From Taibaiella sp. (lineage in GTDB: Bacteria > Bacteroidota > Bacteroidia > Chitinophagales > Chitinophagaceae), in NCBI GenBank assembly GCA_021740995.1, contig JAIOYR010000018.1:1-53332 (forward strand): 53,332 nucleotides of DNA. The letters run 5' to 3'. Made by a program: the position numbers and the translations under genes. Shown piece after piece: positions 16,118 to 23,127 of this stretch. Below the pieces are notes generated by a model. The model ran no database searches and had not been told where the DNA came from. It was given only the letters and a program-made list of their open reading frames with translations. The number at the start of each line of letters is the position of its first letter. Position 1 is the stretch's first letter.

Positions 16118-16484
16118 TTGTTTTTGCGTTTTTTAGTTTGGGGGTAATTTATTTTTTTGTTAAGCTACTGCATAACTTACGAGTAAATGTAATTCAAACT
16201 ATTATTAATTCAAAAAATACAACTTAAACTAAACTATACATTAACAAATATATTCTACATATATTTCACTGAACTTAGTGTGCTTATTATGTAGGTCTTT
16301 ATGCGTATCCTGCAGAGCTATAATACCAAATAAATAGGCATAGCATAGTTCACTATTTCAATGCGCCGTTAAACGTAAGATATGTTTTATATATAAATAA
16401 CAACATTCGTTGATGTTGAATACAACTGATTTAAATCATTATTCAGCATACTATTGGAATATAACTTTGTCAAAAAAAGAAGAC
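16118..16484. other. Gene-free AT-rich divergent region
   Basis: 367 bp between the lipoprotein (-) and the hemerythrin-like gene (+). It is very AT-rich. The right end holds an Fnr-type box (16427-16438) and a -7 element (16462-16469). A TTG-initiated extension of the downstream gene (from 16410) would run through both and is rejected. Confidence 0.7.
16427..16469 (+). promoter_or_regulatory. Fnr-type promoter of the hemerythrin-like/ccoI operon
   Basis: Box TGATTTAAATCA (16427-16438, a perfect palindrome), a 23-bp gap, then -7 element TAACTTTG (16462-16469). Taking transcription to start about five bases after the element, the box centre lies near -41.5, the class II activator position of Crp/Fnr proteins. 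One of seven promoters in the window with this exact geometry. Confidence 0.8.
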
Positions 16485-17039
16485 ATGGGTGCGAATATAT
16501 ATAGAGAATACAGAAGCATTGCATTAAAGCCTTTTGCAGAAAAGCTTCAATCAGAGTATTACGATTCAATTGAAGCATCGAGTGTGATCACAAAAAAACA
16601 ATGTGACAAGATAAAAAACATAGAAAAATCAGATGCTCCATTACAGTATGTAAAGTTATGCGAAATAGTAATTTCTGAAATAACTAAACATGTGTACAAC
16701 AGAAAACAGGTATATATACCGTATGTGCACAAACTTTCTGAAAAAATGAAAGACAACCACGATTGCAGTAACTGCTCAGGGTCATGCAAAATAAATCATA
16801 ATATGCATATTCTGGACTTGAATGCAACCAATGAAGAAATGTCTAAGGTGCTGTCTAAACTGCAAATGGCTACTTTGCCGCTGTACTCCGAAACTATGTT
16901 TCCTGACGAATACAGGTTACTACGCTCAAATATGACTATGCTGGAAACAAATCTTACAGAACTGTTTTTTCTGGAGAATAACTATCTCATACCAAAAATA
17001 GCTGAGGCACAAAAAACGATAAATGCTGATAATAGATGA
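16485..17039 (+). CDS. Hemerythrin-like / RIC-like four-helix protein
   Basis: 184 aa from the ATG at 16485, which follows the promoter by 15 nt. The protein is helical. Residues HVYNRKQVYIPYVHKLSEKM, a Cys-rich turn NHDCSNCSGSCKINHN, and LFFLENNYLIPKI recall iron-coordinating His and Glu of hemerythrin-like domains of the RIC/YtfE iron-sulfur repair family. The match is by pattern, not by alignment. It overlaps ccoI by 17 nt. A role in protecting or supplying metal centres during low-oxygen growth or nitrosative stress is plausible. Confidence 0.6.
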   Translation: MGANIYREYRSIALKPFAEKLQSEYYDSIEASSVITKKQCDKIKNIEKSDAPLQYVKLCEIVISEITKHVYNRKQVYIPYVHKLSEKMKDNHDCSNCSGSCKINHNMHILDLNATNEEMSKVLSKLQMATLPLYSETMFPDEYRLLRSNMTMLETNLTELFFLENNYLIPKIAEAQKTINADNR

Positions 17040-19482
17040 ACATAAAACAGCGAAGCCGATTAATGCACGCAAACCACTGAATACCTGCTATCATTGCGGT
17101 CTCAATTGCCTGACAAACAACATTACCATTGAAGAAAAATATTTTTGTTGTGAGGGCTGCAAACTTGTATATGAAATCATAGAAAACAAGGGCATGTGCG
17201 ATTACTACAAGCTGCAATCGCACCCGGGTATTTCTCAGATTAAGCCATTAAGAAGCGATAAATATTCGTTTCTGGATGACAAGGATATCTGCACCAAATT
17301 ATACCAGTTTACTAATAGTGAGCTTACTATAGTTACACTATACATTCCATCCATACACTGCAGCTCGTGTATGTGGCTCCTTGAAAACCTAAACCGCCTG
17401 GATAGTGGGATTAAAGAAAGCAGAATCAATTTTACAGCAAAGGAGGTAACAATACATTTTTCCGGTAAAAAAACCAGCTTACGAAAGATAGTAGAACTAT
17501 TAGCTACTATAGGTTATGAGCCATTCATCAACCTGGAAGACACAAATACTAAAGCAGCAAAGTCTTTTAATAAACCAAGACTAATAAAACTGGGTGTTGC
17601 CGGATTCTGTTTTGGCAACATAATGATGATGAGTTTCCCTGAATACCTGGCTGCAAAAACGGGTATGGAAGCGCAATATGCTTATTTGTTCCGTTACCTA
17701 AACTTGTTGCTTTCTCTGCCGGTATTTTTCTATGCAGCTACAGAATTCTACACAACTGCCTGGGCCGGCCTGAAGCAAAAAATACTCAATATAGATGCAC
17801 CTATAGTGCTCGCACTTGGAATTACTTTCCTGCGCAGCGTATATGAAATCATATCTGACACGGGTGCCGGCTATCTGGACAGCATGAGTGGAATTGTCTT
17901 CTTTATGCTGGCAGGCAGAATTGTGCAGGAACGTGCATATAAATCATTATCATTCACACGAGATTACAAGTCCTACTTCCCTATAGCAGTAAGTGTCATT
18001 ACACCAAACGGTTTTATAAACAAGCAACTGCAGGACCTGAAAGAAAAAGACATAGTAATATTACATCACGAGGAGATAGTGCCTGCTGACGCTACTGTGC
18101 TTACAAACAATGCCCTGATAGACTATAGCTTTGTGACGGGAGAGGCAGACCCGGTAAAAGTTGCAGTGGGAGAAATGGTATATGCAGGAGGAAGACAAAA
18201 GGGTGGTGAACTGAAAATACAAGTAGTGAAACCGGTTGCAGGAAGCTATCTAACCTCCTTATGGAATCATTATGCATTCAAAAAAGATAAGGAAGGCGTA
18301 AATGACAAAATAAGTATTATACATGTTTTGAGCAAGTACTTCGCAGTGATTCTGTTGCTTTTGGCATGCATTACAGCCGCATATTGGTATATCTACGACC
18401 CCACAAAAATTGTAAATAGCGTAACGGCTATGCTTATAGTTGCCTGCCCATGTGCGCTGCTGTTATCTGCAACGTTCACCAACAGTAATATACTAAGAAT
18501 ATTTGGGCTCAATGGCCTGTACCTGAGAGACGCAACGGTAATAGAGCAGATAGCCGAGGTAAACCACATAACCTTTGATAAGACAGGCACTGTAACCAAC
18601 GGTGGAAACAGTCAGGTAGTGGTGTCAGGTCATGAGCTGAGTGATGCAGAAAAAGACCTGGTATACAGTGTGGTAAAACAAAGCAGCCATCCTAACAGCA
18701 AGGCCATAAGGGCATGGCTGGGTGATCGTAATAGTGTGGTACTATCTTCGTGGAAAGAAATGCCGGGAGCCGGATTGCAGGCATCGGCTGGTAATACGAG
18801 TATAATTGTAGGATCTGCTGAATATACAGGAGTAGATGATGTAAATGCTAAAGAAAAAGCAACTGTGTACATAAATATAGATGAACGGATCACTTCTATT
18901 CATTTGCATGGTGCATTCAGAGAATTTATGACATCAGTTATTGCCAGGCTAAAAACCAGATATTCACTATCACTCCTTTCAGGTGATAATGATAAACAAA
19001 AGGGCATATTGCAAAACATATTTGGAACAAAAAGTGAATTACTTTTTGAACAAAAACCAATTGATAAACTAAAGTATATACAGCGGCTGCAGGCCAGGGG
19101 GAAAAAAGTAATGATGATAGGTGATGGACTCAATGATGCGGGTGCATTGCAGCAGAGCAATGTGGGCATTACACTTGCTGATGATGTCAACAATTTCACT
19201 CCGGCCTGTGATGCTATATTTGATGCAGGAAAAATGAAATATTTTGTATCGCTGTTAGATCTTGCAAAAAGCTCCGGCACAGTAGTTCAAATTAGTTTTG
19301 CTATTTCAATTCTGTACAACGTTGCAGGGCTGTATTTTGCCATGCAGGGGCTTATGAAACCGGTCATAGCAGCTATCCTTATGCCATGCAGCACCATGAG
19401 TATTGTCATTATATCCAGTGGGCTTTGCAACTATATAGCCTGGCGCAAAGGCTTAAGTATTCAGTCAGAAAGCAACTCCTGA
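17023..19482 (+). CDS. ccoI: Copper-translocating P1B-type ATPase of the CcoI/FixI type
   Basis: 819 aa. N-terminal cysteine-rich domain with C22-xx-C25, C29 and CCEGC at 42-46, then an HMA domain with C113-S-S-C116. The membrane metal site is CPC (C475-P-C477), the phosphorylation motif is DKTGT from D519, and the hinge motif is GDGLNDAGAL. This architecture is that of CcoI/FixI, which exports copper for assembly of the CuB centre of cbb3 oxidase. Its start overlaps the upstream gene, so both depend on the Fnr-type promoter at 16427. The cbb3 operon lies 3.5 kb downstream with small regulon genes between. A long hairpin terminates it. Confidence 0.93.
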   Translation: MLIIDEHKTAKPINARKPLNTCYHCGLNCLTNNITIEEKYFCCEGCKLVYEIIENKGMCDYYKLQSHPGISQIKPLRSDKYSFLDDKDICTKLYQFTNSELTIVTLYIPSIHCSSCMWLLENLNRLDSGIKESRINFTAKEVTIHFSGKKTSLRKIVELLATIGYEPFINLEDTNTKAAKSFNKPRLIKLGVAGFCFGNIMMMSFPEYLAAKTGMEAQYAYLFRYLNLLLSLPVFFYAATEFYTTAWAGLKQKILNIDAPIVLALGITFLRSVYEIISDTGAGYLDSMSGIVFFMLAGRIVQERAYKSLSFTRDYKSYFPIAVSVITPNGFINKQLQDLKEKDIVILHHEEIVPADATVLTNNALIDYSFVTGEADPVKVAVGEMVYAGGRQKGGELKIQVVKPVAGSYLTSLWNHYAFKKDKEGVNDKISIIHVLSKYFAVILLLLACITAAYWYIYDPTKIVNSVTAMLIVACPCALLLSATFTNSNILRIFGLNGLYLRDATVIEQIAEVNHITFDKTGTVTNGGNSQVVVSGHELSDAEKDLVYSVVKQSSHPNSKAIRAWLGDRNSVVLSSWKEMPGAGLQASAGNTSIIVGSAEYTGVDDVNAKEKATVYINIDERITSIHLHGAFREFMTSVIARLKTRYSLSLLSGDNDKQKGILQNIFGTKSELLFEQKPIDKLKYIQRLQARGKKVMMIGDGLNDAGALQQSNVGITLADDVNNFTPACDAIFDAGKMKYFVSLLDLAKSSGTVVQISFAISILYNVAGLYFAMQGLMKPVIAAILMPCSTMSIVIISSGLCNYIAWRKGLSIQSESNS

Positions 19483-19496
19483 TGTTATAGTCAACT

Positions 19497-19539
19497 ACAA
19501 ACAGAAATGCCCCCGCAGTGCGGGGGCATTTCTGTTTGT
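19497..19539. terminator. Long perfect bidirectional terminator
   Basis: Arms of 21 nt (19497-19517 and 19519-19539) around a single G, perfectly complementary; the core is TGCCCCCGCA/TGCGGGGGCA with AT-rich ends. It lies between convergent ccoI (+) and the 127-aa gene (-). Confidence 0.9.
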
Positions 19540-19580
19540 GATCTTCTATTGATCAAACAATAAAACAAAAGCAGGCAAAA

Positions 19581-19964
19581 TTACATCCACTTCTCCGCAA
19601 ACTTGCGGAAAGAACGGATAAGTTCTATCATAATTTTTTCTTCATCTTCTGCCTGAGCACATAGTTGATCATGTTCAGTTGCAAGATTACTGTCAATATA
19701 GCCTGCAGAAGAGTTAGTTGCCTCTTTGCTTATTGCGTCTATATTCACATGAATGCCATGAGCTATTGTATCAATGTTAATAGCCTGAATCTTGAATTGA
19801 TTCTCAAAATGTTCTACATCTTTCAGCATTTCAGCATTAGAGTTTTTTCCGCCTACTTCTGTAAGAATGCCTTTTAATATAGACATCTCAGATTTGTAAA
19901 AGTTGAGCGTTCTTAACCATTGATTGTGCATGTTGCTTACATGGCTGATGTTTATCCTTTTCAT
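19581..19964 (-). CDS. Helical protein of unknown function under an Fnr-type promoter (127 aa)
   Basis: I do not recognise the family. The protein is predicted all-helical, soluble and acidic, with several His residues (H8, H13, H52 and others in the middle) spaced as in small four-helix metal or stress proteins. There is no signal peptide. Its promoter on the minus strand (TACTTTTG at 19982-19989 with box TGATTCAGGTCA at 20013-20024) places it in the same regulon as the cbb3 genes. The start at 19964 is 17 bases after the -7 element. Confidence 0.75.
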   Translation of the reverse strand: MKRINISHVSNMHNQWLRTLNFYKSEMSILKGILTEVGGKNSNAEMLKDVEHFENQFKIQAINIDTIAHGIHVNIDAISKEATNSSAGYIDSNLATEHDQLCAQAEDEEKIMIELIRSFRKFAEKWM

Positions 19965-19981
19965 ATTGTTAATTGTTTGTA

Positions 19982-20024
19982 CAAAAGTATAGGTGATACT
20001 TGCCTAATAAACTGATTCAGGTCA
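19982..20024 (-). promoter_or_regulatory. Fnr-type promoter of the 127-aa helical gene
   Basis: On the minus strand: box TGA-N6-TCA at 20013-20024, 23-bp gap, TACTTTTG at 19982-19989 (exact TAnnTTTG). The geometry is identical to the divergent promoter 43 bp away at 20067-20109, so this 163-bp intergenic region carries two back-to-back regulated promoters. Confidence 0.8.
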
Positions 20025-20066
20025 GGCGAGGTAATGATATGTATTCTTGTCACTTTATTCATCATC

Positions 20067-20109
20067 TGACAATAGTCATCTTGCATACATTTCCATTGCG
20101 ATAGTTTTG
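20067..20109 (+). promoter_or_regulatory. Fnr-type promoter of the 144-aa membrane protein operon
   Basis: Box TGACAATAGTCA (20067-20078), 23-bp gap, TAGTTTTG (20102-20109, exact). The ATG at 20128 follows 18 nt later. It decides the start: a TTG-initiated extension from 20047 would cross the promoter. Confidence 0.8.
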
Positions 20110-20127
20110 ACTATCAGACGAGCTCGC

Positions 20128-20562
20128 ATGCAGCACCATATTCTTGTTATACGCATAGTCAGGGTTATAGCTATATGCCTGTTGTTGTTTAATGGTATGG
20201 GTGCTCTCTATGGTGGATATAGTCTTATCTATTACCCCGACGGCAGCGACATTCAACTCGATCCGGCACTTTTGGCACACACTCCTTTCACCGACTATTT
20301 TATTCCGGGAATCATACTATTTATTGCCAACGGAGTTCTGAGTATAGTAGCACTCATTAGCTTGATACTGAAGCACAAAAAGTATTACCTCCACATTCTT
20401 TTTCAGGGCTGTATACTATTGGGGTGGTTGGTAATACAGATGCTGCTTATCAGAAAAATTGACATGATGCACTATGTTATGGGCTTTACGGGCATTGGTA
20501 TGCTGGTGTGCGGATTCGCAATTTCCAGATTAAAATCACATACAATAACAACGACAAAATGA
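20128..20562 (+). CDS. Four-helix membrane protein of unknown function
   Basis: 144 aa with four hydrophobic segments: VRVIAICLLLFNGMGALYGG, a second near FIPGIILFIANG, a third near YLHILFQGCILLGWLVIQM, and a fourth near VMGFTGIGMLVCGFAI. No family recognised with confidence. It is coupled to the next gene by an ATGA overlap at 20559-20562. The promoter links it to the cbb3 regulon, so it may have a role in the respiratory membrane or in low-oxygen stress. Confidence 0.8.
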   Translation: MQHHILVIRIVRVIAICLLLFNGMGALYGGYSLIYYPDGSDIQLDPALLAHTPFTDYFIPGIILFIANGVLSIVALISLILKHKKYYLHILFQGCILLGWLVIQMLLIRKIDMMHYVMGFTGIGMLVCGFAISRLKSHTITTTK

Positions 20563-21650
20563 TTCGATTAGTTTTTGCCGGTTTTGTTTTTATACACGGA
20601 CTTATCCATATTTTAGGATGTTTGAAAGCATTTGGTATAGGAAACAATATTCCACTGTCCAAGGCCGTTTCAAAGCCAGCCGGGCTGTTATGGCTACTGG
20701 CCGTTTTACTCTTTTTAGTAGTTGCAATATTTGTGGTTTTGAAAAGAGACTGGTGGTACATTGGTATAGCCGCAGTGATGTTGTCTCAGATACTTGTGGT
20801 TGGTGCCTGGAGTGATGCCAAATTTGGTACGCTGGCAAATGTGTTGATTCTCCTGCTGCTACTTATGAATTTCCTGAAGTGGGACTTCCGGGCAAGTGGC
20901 AGAAGCGAAGCTGGCTATTTACTTCATGCAGCCACAAGTCCGGCTTTATTGGTCGAAAAGGTACACCTGGAAAAGCTACCTGACCCCGTAAAAAGGTGGC
21001 TCGAAAGATCAGGAGTAGTTGGCAGACCCATGATTCACACTGTGCGATTGAAGCAAAAAGGACAATTAAGAATGGAGCCCGACAGTAAATGGATGAACGT
21101 AGAAGCGGAGCAATACTTTGATGTCGATTCACCCGGTTTCTCCTGGCTGGCAAATATTGAATACGGAATAACCCACATAGCAGGAAAGGACGTATTCAGT
21201 GACGGTAGCGGTAAAATGATTATTAAGGCTGCATCAGTTTTACAGATTGCCAATGCCTCCGGAGATGAAACCGATCAGGGCACTATGCTGCGCTACCTGG
21301 CAGAAATACAATGGTTCCCCGCTGCTGCATTAAGCAAGAATATACATTGGAGTGCAATAGACTCGGGCTCTGCATTGGCTACAATGAGCTACATGGGCAA
21401 GAGGGTCACCGGAGCATTTTTCTTTAATGAGATGGGCGATGTTACCTCATTTCAGGCACTAAGGTATATGGAGAAGAAGGGTAGATACAGCCTCGAAACC
21501 TGGGTTGTGCCTGTAGACGAATACCGCACCTTTGAAGGAATAAGGGTTCCATCGAAGGGTAGAACGATATGGAAATTGAATTCCGGAGACTTTAATTGGT
21601 TCAACTGGGAAATAACTAATATTAATTATAACCGGCCAGATCTGTTCTGA
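20559..21650 (+). CDS. DUF6544-like protein with N-terminal membrane helices
   Basis: 363 aa from the ATG at 20559 (ATGA overlap with the upstream stop). Three to four membrane helices occupy about residues 1-105, followed by a soluble domain with LPDPVKRWLERSGVVG, MIHTVRLKQKGQLRM, DSKWMNVEAEQYFDVDSPGF and WFPAAAL. These are the conserved blocks I associate with DUF6544. Its biochemical function is unknown. It is the second gene of an operon under the promoter at 20067. Confidence 0.75.
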   Translation: MIRLVFAGFVFIHGLIHILGCLKAFGIGNNIPLSKAVSKPAGLLWLLAVLLFLVVAIFVVLKRDWWYIGIAAVMLSQILVVGAWSDAKFGTLANVLILLLLLMNFLKWDFRASGRSEAGYLLHAATSPALLVEKVHLEKLPDPVKRWLERSGVVGRPMIHTVRLKQKGQLRMEPDSKWMNVEAEQYFDVDSPGFSWLANIEYGITHIAGKDVFSDGSGKMIIKAASVLQIANASGDETDQGTMLRYLAEIQWFPAAALSKNIHWSAIDSGSALATMSYMGKRVTGAFFFNEMGDVTSFQALRYMEKKGRYSLETWVVPVDEYRTFEGIRVPSKGRTIWKLNSGDFNWFNWEITNINYNRPDLF

Positions 21651-21691
21651 TATGTCATCCAATCCTGAATGACAAGAAACACATTTTAAAC

Positions 21692-21734
21692 TGACCGCTA
21701 TCAATAAAACACTTTAAACAGGCATTTATTTTTA
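21692..21734 (+). promoter_or_regulatory. Fnr-type promoter of the DUF2158-like gene
   Basis: Box TGACCGCTATCA (21692-21703), 23-bp gap, TATTTTTA (21727-21734; matches TAnnTTTG except the last base). The ATG follows at 21752, 17 nt after the element. Confidence 0.7.
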
Positions 21735-21751
21735 CAAAAAAAAACAATGCT

Positions 21752-21964
21752 ATGGAAATCAAACTAGTTCCCGGCGATAAAGTAAGGCTGGTATCTGGCG
21801 GACCTGAAATGACTGTCAGAGGTAATCACTACGATGTGAATGCCAATGTGTATAGTACAAACATGGTCGACTGTATATGGTTTGCAAAAAACAAGGATGG
21901 CAAAGAAGAGGTGCAGTATTGCCCGTTTCAGGAAGAAGAACTAATAAAAACAAGAAGTGCCTGA
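21752..21964 (+). CDS. DUF2158 (YodC-like) small protein
   Basis: 70 aa. The N-terminal block PGDKVRLVSGGPEMTVRG and the later VDCIWFAKNKDGKEEVQYCPFQEEEL match DUF2158, a small beta-rich domain of unknown function found in many proteobacteria and Bacteroidota. Single-gene unit. The promoter at 21692 suggests that it is induced with the cbb3 oxidase. Confidence 0.82.
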   Translation: MEIKLVPGDKVRLVSGGPEMTVRGNHYDVNANVYSTNMVDCIWFAKNKDGKEEVQYCPFQEEELIKTRSA

Positions 21965-22058
21965 TTTTGCCTTAATCCAGCTACATTCCACGATTATCAA
22001 CGGTCTTGAAAACTTAATGTTCGTTCCTTTACGTAAGCTCGTTAATTACTTCTGATTG

Positions 22059-22796
22059 CTATAATTGTTTGCTTATTTTATTCTTTTTGTTGTGTATGAT
22101 TCTGCTGATTTTTATCCGCGACCTGTCGTAATACAATGTAACCAGAAGTGTAATGACAGGTATGTAGAATGCTTGAAAATGAATTTTCGAAAAAATCAGT
22201 CCACCAATTACTCCACCAGTCAAAAAAGAAAAAATAATAGATAATCGTAAATATATACGACGTCTTACTGAATTGTCTGCAGCAGTAGATACCGTCATAG
22301 CCGCAAGATCTATTCCCAGATCTGTAAACATACCGGTTAAGTGAGTAGTTCTTACCTCTGATCCGGACAACATTGTGACAAGTGCATTTTGTATCCCCAT
22401 TGCAAACAACAGGCTTCCTGCATATACTCCTGTTTCAAATAAAGAATGATCGAACCGGCTGCCAAATAGAGCTACTCCGGCAAGTATCAAAGCCACTGTG
22501 AATATTGGGGTAGAATAAGCTATTGAATTGTTTATACCTACATATGATATGTAAAGACTGGAAATAAATGCTCCCAAAAGAAACAACAGGAGCCACAATG
22601 CAACCAGCAACGCAGAACCGAAATTGGCTGATGCCACATATACAGCCAGTAGTGCAGCATGACCGGTAACATTAGTGGTAAGCAATGTGAATGCCAGAAA
22701 TCCGCTGGCATTTATAAAACCGGCATTCAGTGATAACAATATGGCTAAACGAATATTATGTTGATAGCTTCTTCTTTGGCCGGTATGACGCAGCAT
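22059..22796 (-). CDS. DUF1275 (YoaK-like) membrane protein
   Basis: 245 aa from the ATG at 22796, with six to seven membrane helices. The block LSLNAGFINASGFLAF...TTNVTGHAALL near the N-terminus and ALVTMLSGSEVRTTHLTGMFTDLGIDL in the middle are the DUF1275 signature. Function unknown. A longer frame from 22898 is rejected because it would start inside the regulatory region. The -7-like element CACCTTTG at 22846-22853 with an Fnr-type box at 22877-22888 gives a leader of about 45 nt. Confidence 0.82.
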   Translation of the reverse strand: MLRHTGQRRSYQHNIRLAILLSLNAGFINASGFLAFTLLTTNVTGHAALLAVYVASANFGSALLVALWLLLFLLGAFISSLYISYVGINNSIAYSTPIFTVALILAGVALFGSRFDHSLFETGVYAGSLLFAMGIQNALVTMLSGSEVRTTHLTGMFTDLGIDLAAMTVSTAADNSVRRRIYLRLSIIFSFLTGGVIGGLIFSKIHFQAFYIPVITLLVTLYYDRSRIKISRIIHNKKNKISKQL

Positions 22797-22845
22797 GATA
22801 AATATGGTATTTGCGGTATCAGCTATTGCTTCTACCTGCTGATAA

Positions 22846-22888
22846 CAAAGGTGAAAGGTATATCTAACATCCCACATGACCATAATCA
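22846..22888 (-). promoter_or_regulatory. Fnr-type promoter of the DUF1275 gene
   Basis: On the minus strand: box TGA-N6-TCA at 22877-22888 (within the longer palindromic frame CATGA/TCATG), 23-bp gap, CACCTTTG at 22846-22853 (one mismatch to TAnnTTTG). It is divergent from the ccoS promoter; the two boxes are centred 22 bp apart. Confidence 0.65.
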
Positions 22889-22898
22889 TGTTTTGCAT

Positions 22899-22941
22899 TG
22901 AGCAAGGTCATAAGCCCCCCTGTACCTACAGATTAGTTTTG
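22899..22941 (+). promoter_or_regulatory. Fnr-type promoter of the cbb3 oxidase operon
   Basis: Box TTGA-GCAAGG-TCAT (TGA-N6-TCA at 22899-22910), 23-bp gap, TAGTTTTG (22934-22941, exact). It precedes ccoS by 18 nt. This is the expected control of a high-affinity oxidase by an oxygen- or redox-responsive Crp/Fnr protein. Confidence 0.82.
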
Positions 22942-22959
22942 CCTTCATAAAGGAGCAAA

Positions 22960-23115
22960 ATGAGCGCACTAATAATACTGGTATTGATTAGCCTTCTGGT
23001 TGCAGCCTCCTTTCTTGGTGCATTTATCTGGAGTATACGGGATGATCAGTACATAGACAAAGAGGGTGCTGCAATGAGAATTCTGTTTGACGATGAAATT
23101 CAAAAAAATAAATAA
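22960..23115 (+). CDS. ccoS: CcoS, cbb3 oxidase assembly protein
   Basis: 51 aa. A single membrane helix (MSALIILVLISLLVAASFLG) is followed by FIWSIRDDQYIDKEGAAMRIL, with the D/E-D-x-x-G-x-x-x-R-I-L pattern of CcoS. CcoS is needed to insert cofactors into cbb3 oxidase. It is preceded by AAAGGAG, one of the few Shine-Dalgarno-like sequences in the window. First gene of the cbb3 operon; ccoNO begins 12 bp after its stop. Confidence 0.9.
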   Translation: MSALIILVLISLLVAASFLGAFIWSIRDDQYIDKEGAAMRILFDDEIQKNK

Positions 23116-23127
23116 TACAGCCAAAAT

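Noticed and set aside
16410-16484. TTG or ATG starts (16410, 16413) for the hemerythrin-like gene.
   Set aside because: They would make the Fnr-type box and -7 element part of the coding region; the ATG at 16485 follows the promoter directly.
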